64,000 bases of DNA from Hirsutella rhossiliensis (GCF_020360975.1 NW_025408675.1:496001-560000); one strand, 5' to 3'; positions 21,983 through 35,855 are shown, counted from the first letter of the stretch. The notes: generated by a model from the sequence alone, not told the origin. Made by a program: numbers and translations.

Positions 21983-24900
21983 GACGGGCTTGATATCTAG
22001 TTGGCCGTCGATGCTACTGGCTTTGACTCTCCCGGAAGCCCGCAGGCAGACGACACTTGGGCCCAGGCCTCCCCGCTGGGGCCCTCCGGGGATGTGCGAG
22101 GGCTGTAAATCCCCGTGGAACGGCAGTCGAACCGTACCACGGTCACGTCGACGTAGCCGAACCTATCTTTCCGGGACGTAATTATCGCGCAAACCCCCGA
22201 AACTGAGCGGCAGTCGACGCTCTTGAGGACCTATATCATTACACGCAGCGCGATAGAGGCCCGCGAGAGAGCAACTGCGGCCGTGCGGGAGAGACTGCGA
22301 GAAAGACGGAAGAGACAATGGTTGCCGAGGACAGGAAGCGGTGGCAGAGGGCTCAGAGGGGACAGAATGCTCAGATGATGTGAAGCATGGGTTGGAGAGT
22401 CGAGAGCAAACGAGGACTGGATGTATGTCTCGGTTGCAACGTGCGGTGAGGTGACGGGGCGAACGGAGAGGATTGGCGCGGGAGCCAAGGTGCTTTTGCG
22501 CCAATACGGAAGAAGAGTACTGCGTGTCTGTGATGGCCCGATGAGGAGACTGTGGACCGGGGTTGGCGCTTGTTTCGCGACCGTTGGGGCGCCGTCGAGG
22601 TTGGGGGTTACACAGGCGGATTTCGTGTGCGAGAGCAGTCGAGCCGTGGATGTAGACAGGGGCGAGGCGAGGGCAAGAAGAAGAAGACGATGCCGGGAGA
22701 GAGACAAACATATACATGGCTTTTCATACATGGACGCATGTAAAGGCAGCGCTCAAGAGGGGGGCGAGAGACAGGGGGGAAACAAGTGCTGTCGACGGAC
22801 GGAGGTGGTGTGACGGATCCAACCCATGGACGAGAGCGAGATAGTCGCAGCAGGGCGCCAAAGAGGCCAAGGGCTGGCCTGTCAGTGGATGAGGGCCGGC
22901 GACCCAGGTAAAATTAGAGAACGACACGACGAGTTGGGGGGCGGATGCGGAGCCCAAGAGTCGAATGCCACATGTGTGCATGCATGGCCCAAACCAGGGT
23001 AGAGGGCCATGTATCGCTCGTCGACCGGGTCGCCAATGGGCCGCAGTCGCGTGTGCGCCAGCCTGCAAGACGGAGGGGGGGGCGTTTTTCCTTTGCTCTT
23101 TGATGCCCTCTCACTCCCATGCTTAGCCGTGCCCGCGTGAACAGTGTTAGTGCGCGGCAAGAGACGACGACTACCTATCAAGCCCGGCGTCAGCGGCTCT
23201 GCCATTAGACGCTCATTTCAAGCTGTTTTGCTTTCATTCCAGTCTCCCCCCATCGTCTCCATTGCGTCGCCTCGCCTCGCCTTGCCGGCCACCGGCCTCG
23301 CGCCTCACATGGAAGGGGGGGGGGGGAAGAGCCCATGACGGAGTCGAAAAGAAGAGAGGAGAACAGGAGGAGCAAATCAGCTCGCTGCGGGGTTGCGTCT
23401 GCATGGTAACACCGCAGACCATTGCTGTCTGCGTTGCAAGACTGGAGCGGACCCTTTTGCTCGTACCTGACAGGGACTGTTTTCGACGGATTGATTTCCC
23501 GACAGAGACTTCGGCTCGCCCCCTTCTCCCTCCCCGATCTGTGTCTCTCCGTGTCTCTGCGTCTCCGCTCATCGACCGAGCTAGCGTCGAATTGGGACGA
23601 CAGGCGGCGGTAGCAGCTCAGAGGACCAGACGAAAAGAGCACGTTGTGAGATTTAGAGGTTGGGTTGGAGGCGGATTTGGAGGCAGCTGGGGCTGCGGTC
23701 GAAAGCGGGGCAGGGGCGGGCGACGTTCAATGGAATGCGGCGTCGTAGCGCCGACGTCTGCGCTTGCTGGTGATTGGCGGTCCACCATGCAAGTGCGCGC
23801 AAGGAGCCGGCCAATCAGCGGCCAGATCACGCCTGGCGACAAGGGGGCCCCTGCACCGGGGCTCGAGGCAAGGGCTCGACAACTTCCTGCCTCGACCATC
23901 GTGCTGTACAGTACAGTCATCCATCTCCCTCCAATGGTTTCTTTTTCCTCACTCTCACTCCAAAATGCTCCTCCACAGTCCAATGTCGAATGTCGAATGT
24001 CGAAAGCCCCGGGCGCCTGGGCAGACACAAGGGGGAGAGAGACGAGGAGACGATTCCAGCCGGCGCATCAGCAGTATCGGGCGGCGATTCTTGCTCAACG
24101 TTGTCCTTTGGCTGCGCTCGCAGCAAGCGCCGACGCCTGCATGACCGATGAAGAATACTGCATCTGTCCTGCTGCTATGCAAGTATGTAGAGAGAGAATT
24201 TTACATGCACTCACTCACGCACATGTACATACATCCCTCGTCCCTCTTGCCGCTACCCTCCTCCCTGCCTCACCTAAATGGCCTCGTCGACACGGACGCT
24301 GCCACGGATCGGCTCCGCCCTCCCTGGATCGCCTGGCCCGTCCCGCAGTCAATCAACATCACGGCCAACAGAATCCCACGGCAACCGCCAGATCTGGGGC
24401 TTGGGGGCAATCAGCGTATGCGAGCACTTTACCTCGTGCATCCGCCCTTGGTTATGCGCACGTACGTGTTTGGCCCTGCGCTCGCAGCCCCTCAATGGCC
24501 CTTGGCCGCCACGCTTGCTGCGCATGCGTATGTATGCATGCGATAAACCAACTGCTACGCTCAACAGCTTGTTTTCGCCCAGTCTGGCCTTCTCTCCATC
24601 CCCGTACCCGTTCCCACGAGCATCTGGCAGTCGTCTTCTCAGCCAATGGCCTTTGAGCCGACCTCTTCCCCCGATTGAGAAGATCATGGTTCCTACCGAC
24701 CTCGCCTCGTATCCCGCCACTCCACACATGACTTGAGAACCACCCAAGCTTGTCCACTCCGGACCAAGAGTGTGGGCATGGATCGGCAGGACGATGCGCC
24801 AAGACCAGCGCTGCTACCAAGTGACGAGAGAGACCCGTCGTCGTGGATTTGACAAACATCAGATGGCTGGGCGGGCCCCTTCCAGCACGGCGACAGGAGT

Positions 24901-27900
24901 TGTTCAGACGAAGCACCATCTCCGCAGACGTGCCACATGTGGCAGCAACATGCGGGTGTCGAGGCCGCTCTGCCCCGCGGCCTCCTGCTGTGCAACCTTT
25001 TCGGCCGTTTCAACCCGGTTCCTGGCAGACTGCATCTCTCCCGTGGGCAGGCGCACGGCAAGTCAAAGTTTTCTCCCACATGGCCCTTCTCAGGTAGCGG
25101 CGCAAGCCTCTTGAGAACAGCCGGTGCTCGTCATACGCTCCATTCTCGCTGCCTGTTAATGTCTTGGTATGACAGTCGGGAAACTGCTCGATTGGCCCAA
25201 CGCTCCTGGCCCTTGAATCCGCCGGTAGCAACCGCGTCGACGCGCTGCATTCTAGGACCAACTTGATGAGATGTCTCATCGTTGTACCCGCAGAAGCCTA
25301 TGAGCCGGCTGTTTGTCCCGCTCGCAGCCCCGCAGAGCCTGGAGGAAAACCTGCTGAGCACCCGTTCTTCCATGTTGAAGGAGTCGTACGGGATGCGTGC
25401 ACGGCAATATACGGTGCACTGCATCCTCACACTTTAACCCAGGTGCATTCCACGGCCTGTCTCACGGCTTGAGACGGGGAAGAAATGGGAGAGGGCACGT
25501 TGCTGCTCGAGTAGCGATGCCGCAGTGGTGCAACGCGACATGTCCCAAGGGGCAGCGGTCGTCACTCGGCTTCAGTTGTAGCCTCGGACGAACTATATAT
25601 TACTCAGCCGCCGTGAGACGGGCAATAGCGAGCGGCGGCAGAGAATCACTCAAGCGGCGCGTCCTATCCAGCTGGCTCTGAAGCCGCATGTTACGCGATT
25701 GCTTGGCCCAGCAGCCGCCGAGCACATGAGCAGGCAGGCTAGGCGGATGCCCTACGATCATATAGTCCTTAAAGGCATCACGTCTATGTGCATCCCTAGC
25801 CGACTCGCGAAGCTCGTCATCTTCGAGCGTCGGCTCGTGGGCCCGGCGTTATGTATTTTCTCAGGTTGGCCAAGGGACAGTCGGCAGGGCTGGTGCGGCA
25901 GTCACAGCGGAGCCACCGGCTCATCAGGGATTAACCTTGGGGACCTGCGGTAGGGGAACCCTGATACTACGGAAAATCTCCAAGACTTCACCTCTTGTCA
26001 GAACTGCGTCAGAGGTCTTGACGGGCAGGGGAGCTCCAAACCGGAGTCGGGATGAAGCCTGCAATGCTAACATGTGTCCTTTGGTGGGGATCGATCGTAT
26101 CCCGATGCTTACTCTGGCAAGCCACACAGCTGCTGTGATCCGACGCAACTTCAGGTGTTTGCACTGGCACATTTGGCACCTGAAGTCGAGAAGTCGAGAA
26201 ACGTTGCACGTCGGCTACACCTTCAACCTCGGTCGACTCGCCAGTCTCGTGATGACGGCTGGTCCCAGTCTCCGCATCGAAGCGATTGCCCTCCCGGTCC
26301 GGGGAGATTCGTTACTCGTGGAAGGACGATGGCCAGCGTGGTGAAGAGACGAGGTAGCCGAATCAACACGGCTGGTCTTTGCAAAACGATCACCTGGCGG
26401 AAGGACGAAGAAGCCGGAGTGCTTGACGTGAGCCAAGCTTCTCTCCGCTCTCGGCTGCCTCTTGCCCAAGGTCCCGGTGCCCACGGCGCCGCTGTCACAG
26501 CGGGTGGCCAAAGCGAAGACGAGTGTTGGAAGCCGGCCAAGGGCCAAGAAGCCGGCCCGACGCCTGCATCCCTTACCGCTTTCCCCGCCTCGACGGGATA
26601 CCGTAAAACTCGAGGTACAACTCGGCATGCAAGCCCCCCTCGGCTCCCATCACACCGGATGCGCAACGACTGGGGTGTTTGCTCCAATCTCGTTTGCATG
26701 CTTTGCTTGCCGTCCTTGGCCGGTTTGCTGCAAAGCCGTCGCCCCAAGGAGCTTGCATTCTCTTGCACGCTGTCATGGTCTCGGGCCCCGGGGGAGGGAA
26801 ACACGGATAAGTGCAGAGTGAAAAGCCGTGGGCCATAGGGCATCCTTGTCGATGGAGGGAACGGACGAATTGACGGCTCTTTGCTGTCGCCAGTGAGTAT
26901 GTGTGAATGGCGAAGGCGCGTATCCGGCACCAAGTGTGTTTGTCGGCGTGTTCGTGCGTGGTGCACGTACAATGGATTGCTCACGGCGCCATGGATATCG
27001 GAACACTCTGGGGCGCCAAGTCTAGATGTTTGCAGGCCCCGGTGAGGAGATACGACATGTACAGGCGATGCAGTGCAGTCCTCTAGGGGAAAGAGAGGAG
27101 GATGCTGTCAAGGCAAAGACTCGGGGGGTTGGATGGCAGCTCAGTGTACTGCAAAGGCTTGAAAGCGTGGACGGTGCTGTCGTCCAACCTTGGCCGTTGA
27201 CAAGTCATGGCCATTTCATTACGATGCCGCCGCCTCCAGCAAGCTGCGTACCGTATTATGCGGTCCAAGTATGCATGCCTTGATGGCAATTTACCAGCAT
27301 TATTGGTATGCCTGCCGTGCGCCCATGCACGATCCAGCTACAATAAAGCGAAGAAGCCATCGCCTCGCCGGTGCCCCGCCTTCGTCCATCATCGTCGTCG
27401 GCCGCACCCAACAGATGACGGTCCATTGTTTGTACACACAAGTTACATGCCCGGACGTGCCAAGCTGCGTTTCGTCTGCACCGGACCGCCCGTCGGCGCC
27501 GGCATCGGCACACAAGCCGCGCGCGTTGGTCGGTGCTTGCAGTATACGGGATCCGGGGAGCAACCGGGTGCCCCAACGCGCCCTCCCACCGCTGCTCGTT
27601 TGAGGACTTTTTGCACCTCGTCTGTTGGCTGCGCAGCGCAGGGCCATTGCCAACAACAATAACAGCCTCTTTCTCTCCTCTCCCCCGCCGCGTGTAGGGA
27701 GGCCCGGGGTGGTTAATCGTTGGTGGGCTTCATACGCACATGGCGCCGTGCCGGTAGATGCTGCTGGGGGCGGTCCCACTGCCGATGAGCCGGCTGTGGT
27801 GGTTCGGAACTTACCTACCTAGTCTTTACAGTACACTGTTGGTGCATACATATATGTATGTATGTGTACTGTAGGTAGGTAGACGGAGGCTCATGGCCAG

Positions 27901-29678
27901 GTCGTGTTTGCCACTGCCCGCGCCGGGTGCATGTGCATATCCGTACATGGTTCCTCGACGTGTTGTATACAGCAACGGGAGCAAGTCCGAGTCCCGCCTT
28001 GGTGCCGTGGAAAATGGGTTGGCATTTAATTAATTACCCACCTATCCAGCTATAATTAGGTGCCTCTTGTTACGCGCCGCCAACGCTGGGGAGAGGGCGT
28101 GCGTGCCTCGGGGCGTCGCCATGTCGCAGTGCCGTTGGGGGCTACGGTACACGGCACAATGGCAGGGCATGCGCCCTTTTTCCGGAATGGGGATTCGAGT
28201 AAGTTACGGTGCTGTTGGGCCAAGGCAGCCGTCCATCCCCCCCTGAAGATGCTTGGACATGTGCCCCGGAGACTGCCCCGGAAACCGCCTGTTGGGCGGG
28301 CAGAGGGCGCCCTGGGTCCTGCAATCAACGAGCAGAGTGCGCTAACGTCGCCTCGAGACGCGGGCTACCATGGCGGCCCAACAACCAGACATGGCACGGG
28401 CGAGAGAAGAGGGAGCAGTGTCTGCTTCGTCTGTGTGGAGGAAAAGACGAGACGAGTGTGTATTCCTCTATCTAGCTGGGCGAAAAGCAAAAGGGGGTAT
28501 CTTGCGCAAGAAAATGGGCAGGCTATAAAGGAGACGATGAAAAAGAAACAAGGCTAAACTAATCGCGCGCTCCCAGTCCGTGATATGGTGATGATGGCGA
28601 CATCATCTAGAGGACATGGCGCAGGGAACCCAAATCCCACGCTATGCTTCGGCTGCTGCTCAGCTGGCAGAGCCCCGATCCGTCTAACCCAATGCCTTTT
28701 CTCTGTTGCCGAATCGCTGAACTGAGAAAAAACACATAATGACAATACTGACAACGCTGTCGCTCATGGCAATTCCAGATGGAAAGAAACAAACAGAAAA
28801 GGAAATAAAGGCGGCAAATGGCGCCGAGAAGAAGGACGCAAGCTAACATGTGTATATGAGAATGCCGCTCCGGGTATAACACGTGAAGGGGGGCCGGCCA
28901 CAAAAGAGAAATAATAATTAAAAGAAAAATGTAAGACGGGATAATAAAAAAGATTAGACCAGACGCCATGTGTCGGGATGCTGACACGCGACCGGGAGTT
29001 GGCGGATGAGGGGGAACAAAGGCCGAGAGGAGAGCGAGGTGGGCAACGATGCGTAACCACCAGTGTCGGATCTGCAAGCTTAGGGCCGGCCTCGGTCGAC
29101 GACACGTGCAAGAAACGCGACGGTGTGTCAAGGGAGCTCGCGGCATGTGCTGGACAAAGACGCATATGATGGCTGAGGGCGAAGAGATGCCGGAGGGAGT
29201 CCCAGGGCAGGCTGACCAAGACGCCTGCGCCGCGCCAGTCACAGGCGTCTGCGTCGAACTCGCACAAGCTGTCAGCTGCCGGCGCTGCGTGGCGCGCCAT
29301 GTGCGATGTGGCGCCGGGACGGCCTCGGCATGCTCTCCTAGGCCAAAGCTGGACAAGGCCAGCTCGGCATGGTTGGCACTCGTGTCTGGTCGCCTCGGGT
29401 CGGACATGTCGGGCCATCCCAGTCGGGCTGCATCGCACATGCTGGGGCCTTATCCGCTGGATTCCATCCTCGCAGCGCCGCAACGTCGGCGTGCATGTGG
29501 TGTGGGGGCGACGGCGAGATCTGGGGAGGGTGGGAGTGCGTGTTATCGGTGCAGCCGTCGTTCCAATAAAAGATTAAGTGTAGAGAATGTCGCCGGTGGA
29601 AGGTCTAACAGGGCGGCCCGGTGCGACACCCGAGCCGAGTGGCTTGGGGCCTGTCGCGCCCGCGAGAGCAGCAGCGGC
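21983..29678. other. large gene-poor interval, left part
   Basis: This is about 7.7 kb upstream of the WD40 gene. It includes a 12-G run (23315-23326), a CCAAT pair in opposite orientations (ATTGG 23773-23777, CCAAT 23811-23815), TGTACAGTAC words and TAGGTAGG runs (for example 27865-27885). The longest open frames (such as 23262-24656) are GC-driven and have biased, non-conserved composition. A possible very old coding trace lies at 25.92-26.17 kb (-). No gene is supported; it may hold long leaders, non-coding transcripts or regulatory DNA. Confidence 0.45.
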
Positions 29679-30146
29679 TCACTCGCTGGTCTCATTGATG
29701 GTGGTCAGGCAGGCGGGCTTGGTGGGCTTGGGACTCTTCTTGGCGCTGCCGCGACGCGCCCGCAGGACCGTCTGGCGCCGTCTCTCCTTGTCCTGCTTGA
29801 CCTGGCGCAGAATCTCGCGCTGCATGGCCGCGCGGTCGCGCTCCATCCTCATCACCTCCTCGTCGGAGAGGCGAGGCGGCGAGGCGACGGCAAAGGGCGA
29901 CGAGGCGCTGCTTGCGCTGGAGACGCTTCGGGCATCGTCATCGAAGGGGTCGGACAGGAAGAGGTCGTCGTCGGAGAGGAACGAGGTGGCATGGGGCTCC
30001 TCGTGCTCCGAGTCCGACAGGGACGAGCGGCGCGGCCAAGAGGGAAAGGCGCAGCTGGCATCGTGGGTGCGGATGTTGGTCGAGGTAAAGTCCAGGGGCG
30101 CCGACATGGTGCTCAAGGAGCTATACGACCCGTGTGAGCCGTACAT
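29679..30146 (-). CDS. 155-residue fungal protein of unknown function
   Basis: A single exon starts MYGSHGSYSSLSTMSAPLDF, preferred over the longer open frame because that has no upstream ATG. The N-terminal two thirds are Ser- and Asp-rich (FLSDDDLFLSDPFDDD, SVSSASSASSPF). A charged helix follows (LSDEEVMRMERDRAAMQREI ... KQDKERRRQ), then a basic tail with RRGSAKKSPKPTK. This layout recurs in small uncharacterised proteins of filamentous fungi, which is why I accept the gene; I cannot give a function. The basic tail could be a nuclear localisation signal. It is the only credible coding region in about 16 kb. Confidence 0.7.
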   Translation of the reverse strand: MYGSHGSYSSLSTMSAPLDFTSTNIRTHDASCAFPSWPRRSSLSDSEHEEPHATSFLSDDDLFLSDPFDDDARSVSSASSASSPFAVASPPRLSDEEVMRMERDRAAMQREILRQVKQDKERRRQTVLRARRGSAKKSPKPTKPACLTTINETSE

Positions 30147-31230
30147 GGTGGTGGATGAGGTGGTCTGGGAGGAGTTGTCGGGGTTTGTGGCGGCGCGAGC
30201 AGCCCACGGCAGTGTGGACTCGAGGCAAGCAAGCACCAGGAAGAGGTGAGCAGCGCCTAAGCGACGGGCCGGGCGGGTCTTGGCCGTGTGTTCACGATGG
30301 ATGCGGACGTGACGGCGTCGGATGGTGATGGTTGCTCGTGGGTCCGTCGAATGGCGGCGCGAGAGGAGGAGAGTGGAATCGTCTTGAGCTGCACAAGGCT
30401 CTCTCTATCGACAGCCGATATGGGATGCAAGTTGAGGCAAGGGGGAGGAGGAGGAGGAGAGACGGTGCTGTTGATAAAGGATGGCGACGTGCAACGAGAG
30501 TGGTATAGTAGGCAGGTCTCAGGGCGAGCACATGGGGGAGGGAGGGCAACAAAGAAGGATATATAGCGACGGGGTGAATGCCAACAAGCCGAGCATCGCG
30601 CCGTCTGGGGCGGCACATGTGTGAATCATCTTGGCTGACCGACTTGGGCCGGGGAGGGGCGTGTGCGGAACGGGGGACCAGGACAGGGTCCCCAGCGCAT
30701 GCATCCGGGTTTGATAGAACCTGAGACGAGACAAGGGGGGGGTGCAAGGGGGTGGGCCCGGGGCTGCGGTTCCGCGCCTCCCGTCTTCATCGACCGCTGC
30801 TGCTGTGGCGGGCCGGTACATTGCTGGCGGCGCGCGCCCGTACTGACGCCCGGGTACCTCGCCTGGAGCCCCCAGCACGGGCGCCGTACTGTAGTACTAT
30901 AGTAGTACTGCAGTACGTAGTGAACTTGGCCTCGTCGCGAGGTCCAGTATAGTAAGTAAGTAGGTACTATCCGTACTTTGCCCCGCCAGGCAAGGAGTAG
31001 CAGCGGGCCAAGGTACCTACCTAATTACTTACAAGCCTACGACCTGCCCGCCCAAGGAAGTGTACAGTAGGTCCTCGCTGTGCGGTCGGTGCCTGTTTGA
31101 TGGAACGAGCGTTTTCATTCAATCACCAAACACGGCCGTGTCTCGTCCATTCTCACAACCCCATCGTGACTGTGCTGGGAATGCAGCCAGGCTCCCAGAT
31201 GAATGGCCGACAAACACTAACGCCCCTCCC

Positions 31231-31265
31231 CTCCCTCCTCTTCCCTCCTCTTCCCTCCTCTTCTC
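31231..31265. repeat. pyrimidine tandem repeat
   Basis: About three copies of the 10-bp unit TTCCCTCCTC. Confidence 0.75.
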
Positions 31266-34255
31266 TTCCGCCCCCGCGAGGAAAGCCACAGGACACTCGC
31301 TCGTCCTCCGTAGATGGCGAGCGCAGGCGTCCCCCACGGCAGGAATGGCGGTGTTCTGACCGCCTCGCCCCAGCACCGGCCATGATTGGTCGCCATACAC
31401 GTTTCTCCCCACGGGGGGACCAAGTTTGTTGTTGCCGGAGCCAAGCTACTGTAGCTGGCCGTTGACTCTACGGGGGCTGTTTCTTGTTTTTCCTGTCCTC
31501 TCCGTCTTTCCTTTTTGCTGCTCCCCCTCCTTCATTAGGCCGAGCTACCCCGGGGCCACAGCTCGGGCCGCCCAACCAGCCGGATTGTGAGCGAGCTTTG
31601 TTCGCCTTTTTCCTTTTCCCTTTCTTGTTTGCTCCGCGTCGCATAGACCAACACGTCGCCAGGGGGTGGGTGAGTGCTATTTGCAGCTGTCAAAGCTTTT
31701 CGCGGTGCCATGTAACAAGAGCCGGCCCGCCCGCGGCAACGTGCCGTACTAGACGGAGTCGAGCATTGACGGCGGCCTACACAGCACATACAGTCCATGC
31801 GTGGCTCATGTACCGAGTAAAGGGGACAGCTTAACTTATCTCGTTACTTTCTTCTGCCGTGCGCGCGCTCGCCCACGTCTTTTTCTTTGCTTCTGAACCC
31901 GCAAAGCTGGAACGGCCAGGGGGTGGATGCCGGGACGTGAGAGCCCAGCAGACCGGTAAAGCAATACGAGCAAAAAGGCGGCCCTAGGGGAAGGCGACAA
32001 CCATGTCCCGAGCCGCAGCCAGGCAGAGAGGACTGATACGGCTAGGACACATGGAGCCCCGGGCTCGTCCCGTTGCCGCGCACTTCGTCGCGGCTGGCCA
32101 CCCCTGACTTCCGGGCCGGGGCTGCCCACCGGCCTGGGGATGAGATGAGATGCAAGACAGGGAAAAGCAAACGTGGCAATTATTCTCGATGCTCGTAAAC
32201 TGGCCTGCGGGCGCACGTACCCGGCGCACCGGGTCCTTGTGTTTGGAGAGGGACGGGTTTGAGGCCTTGTCTGCCAACCGTTGGCCGCGACTTTCTTTTC
32301 TGATTTCATCCTGAATTCTTTCTTTCCCTTTCTTCTTGTTCCCCCCCTCCCCCCCCATTACGTACTGGTATGATATGATATGAGGCACGGCGAGTTGTCG
32401 ACGCCATCGTGAGCTTAGGGCTTGTTTTTGTTGCCTCCGCAGCGGTCCGTCTGTGGAGTTTGACGTGTGGGGGTGGAGAAACAGGCACCGGCTTCGGCCG
32501 GTCAACTCCACGAGGTACGTACCTCGGCCTTTGTCAAGGAGATCGTGGTGTGAAAGAAACGGACAAATCATTTCTGCTTCCTTCTTTACGCCTGCACCGA
32601 TGCCACTACCACACCCAGCTTGCCCCTTTTCTGGGTCCCCGAGCGAGCAGACATTTTTCGGCGATGAGCAGAGCCGGCCGAATGAGACGGCGCAGTCTTG
32701 TTGACTGACTCTCCATTCGCTCGGGTTTGTCGCCATCCACGACAACCGCAACACGCCCCCCCCCGTCTTCCGTGGGGATGAAGAGTGTGCGGGGGGGAAA
32801 CAAACCACTGAGCGGAGAGACACGGGGTGTGAGCGCGTCCAACCGCCGCCATGCGTGTGGCATACGCGTTGTGTGTGGGCAGGCTCTGACTGCTGACGGC
32901 GCCGGTGCCATTCCTGGCTGGCATCGAGGCCATCGGACACTCTCGGATTCTCCACGACTAAGCTATGCCACCTGGCGTCGGCGGCTGTGGTAGGCCGCCA
33001 TTACGTGCTCCTCGCTCGCCTTGGACAAGGCTCGGTTGGAGGGAGAGCGGTGATCCGAACATGCGGCAAATGGCTGACGGGCAGTGCAGAGGGATTCCGG
33101 GGCAGCGAGTCGAGTCGAGTCCCTTGTCCGACTCGGTCTCGCGTGCATGGTGGCATTTGCTGACGCCGCAAGCGAGCAATAAGGAATCGCCGAAAGCTGC
33201 TTTGCTCGCGTCCTTCCAATCCCCCATCAGCAGCCTGCCTGTGCTGAATAAGATCGCCCATGCGCACCTCGCCTCTTACCCGTCTTCTACCGTAAATTGC
33301 GGCTGCCTGCGTCTCGAGGACCGGAAGGTGGTGAGGAAGGGTGGGGGGGGGGGTGTCTCCCTCCCTCTTGGCTGCCACGGCATTATCACCGACTTGCATC
33401 CCGTCATCGGCGGCGGCGGCGGGCCCGGGACGCCGTTCCAGGCGGTCAAGGAAGACGAGGCGTGAAATGGAGGGTTGGTGATACCCTCTCTCCCGGACGA
33501 ATGGGTGCCAACGGGATATGCAGGGCAAGATTTCGGGCATGGACTTGGTTGGAGGCGTGCAGAGATACGACGAGAGAACCATCAATATCGATATCTTGTT
33601 TGTGTCCCCCCACACCACCGTCGAGAGATGCTGTATGTATGAGTCAGGTCCAAGTTTCATCTGGCCTGGTATTGCGCAAAGAGGGCGGAAAGGGAGGGGG
33701 CGTGTCGATGCTCGCTTCGTCTACACACAGATGCGGCTGTACTGTACTGTACATGCCTACCCCGTCCGGAACCCAGGCCGCCACGAGGGAGCGAAGCCCC
33801 AAGGATAGCTCCTGGGCAGCGCGCCAAACGTCTTGGTCCCGTCTGATTTCGGCGCGCTACAGCGCCGAGGGACGGGCTCGTGGGCAAGTACAGTACTTGG
33901 GGACGGGTGCCCGAGGCAGCTGGAACCGTCCGCAGCCCTGGAAAAGGGACGCGAGATTGGACTCTGATGCTGATTCACCCACCAACCACGGATGGCACGC
34001 TGTCGTCATCGACGGGCCTTGGCCGACGCGCTCCGGCCTGTGCTTGCGCCCAAGCAGGCTTTCTTCTCTTGCCGCATGATGGCATTTGCGTACCGAGATG
34101 GATCCGACTTGACATCAGTCATACCCCTGGCTGGCTGGCTTGGACCAAGGGCCAAAAAAAGATGATGCTGAGGGGGGGGGGCCAGAAACCCGAGGCGATG
34201 CAGCTGGCCGGTGCCACATGTCGGTCAGCGTCATCGGAGCTGTGGCTGTGGTTTG

Positions 34256-34303
34256 CTCTCCCTCTCTCTCTCCCTCTCTCTCTCCCTCCCCCTCCCTCCC
34301 CCT
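34256..34303. repeat. CT/CCCT low-complexity tract
   Basis: Imperfect repeats of CTCTCTCTCCCT grading into CCCTCC. Confidence 0.8.
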
Positions 34304-35812
34304 ACAGAGTAGTAATAAGCCAGGCGGCTCTCCCTCTCGGTCACCATCGCCGTCACGTTGACCGCCAGTCTGCCAAGGGAAACCGGCCGGGCGGGCTGCA
34401 TCGCTGACACGCGCAGCCACACACACTCTCGTCTGGCAGCACACGCGCTGCCACCCACCTACAGGTGCTCGGCCACGCTTTCAGCGCGGATGGACGCATG
34501 CCGTGGTTTTCTTGTCAAAGGTACCCTGTCACCGTGCTTTCCGAATCCTATCTTCCTCCGGATGGATGCCTACAGGCCACCGGGCTGGAGGCCCTCGTTG
34601 ATCCTTGGCGTCTCTTCCACGACAGCCCAACGCGGCCTGAAGGCTCTAAGCTTCCGGCATAGGGCGGGAGCTCCCATCTCCACACCGGGGGCGGGCCGGT
34701 ACGACAAGGCGGAGGCGTGGGGGGGGGGTAAGGGGGTACTGGGGAGTACGAGAGCAACCCTGCCTTGTGGGTCAAGGCGTGCGTACCTCGAGGTAGTTAC
34801 TCCCGTACTCCGTACACTACTGCGAAAATATGAAAGATGGAGGAATTCCACAAGAAATCTCGATGCTCTTTCCCCCGACGCTAAGCCACGATAGGCAGCC
34901 CCGCCAGGTAGCCCCGATAGGCAGCCACAGGCGCTACAGCCTCCCTCTGGCCTCCTCGCTTTTCCATGACGCCCGTCATCGCATCGAGCACAAAGGCCGT
35001 TTTCGCCCGCCGCCGCCTCGCTCCCACGTTGGAGCGACTAATCTCCATCCCATCGGCCGGGTCTTCTTCCGCCGCCGCCGCCGTTGGCTGGCTCGGTGGC
35101 TCTCGGCCGAGGAGAAGGCGACTGAGACGTGGTGCTAACGCCGTTCCCGAGGCAAAGCTCCAAGCTCCAAGCTCCAACGCACTGGAGCCCTCGGGCCGAT
35201 TCGGCTCGCCGTGTCCGCCGCTCCCGGACAACGGCGTTTAGTCGAGGTGCGCGTGGAATTCGTTGCCGAGGAGCCTCTCCCTGCATGTATTCGCGAGAGA
35301 CCCTTGAAGACGGTTTCCAATCTCGACGGGCGCAGCGCAAAGCCCCTCTCCTCGTTGCCTCGTCACCTCATACCCATGTTATGGAATGCAATCAACCAAC
35401 GACGACCCTGATCTGATTGATGCGACGTGTCGGCGGCTCGCAGATCGGTATCCTACAAAGGAAGAAAGGGGGACCGAGAGACGAGGCCAGGGGAGGCCGG
35501 GGATGACGGCCGCGATGCCCGTTGCTTGTGCCGTACATACCCAACATGGCCGCCGTATAATAATATATGTGCGTGCGTACGTGCGCACGTTGTACTGTAC
35601 AGTATGTAGGCAGGGTCAAGAGTCGACGACATGGCAGTCCCTTGCGTCCATGACGGCCGCGTCGCATCTTCTGACTGGCCGCCTCGCCCCCGTTCAAGCT
35701 TCTCCCCTTGGCAGTCTTTATCCACGTTGCTGCCACCTCGATCAAGATGCTGCACGCTGCTGGAGACGTTCCGCGTCCTGCATTTGTCCAGACCGGGTTC
35801 CCCTGGTCGGGG

Positions 35813-35817
<5 letters not shown>

Positions 35818-35851
<34 letters not shown>
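35818..35851. repeat. (GA)n microsatellite
   Basis: An uninterrupted run of about 17 GA units. Confidence 0.95.

Positions 35852-35855
<4 letters not shown>

Noticed and set aside
23262..24656. 464-residue open frame in the gene-poor interval
   Set aside because: Its composition is patchy (Arg, Ser, Pro, Cys runs), it has no domain, and frames on both strands overlap it equally well.
29049..30137. 362-residue open frame on the plus strand
   Set aside because: Its second half is antisense to the 155-residue protein gene, whose Ser/Asp blocks and charged helix are more protein-like.
31984..32955. 323-residue open frame on the minus strand
   Set aside because: No recognisable motif, with homopolymer-derived residues; typical of GC-rich spacer.
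35818..35851. CRISPR-like or tandem functional repeat
   Set aside because: It is a plain GA dinucleotide microsatellite without spacers.
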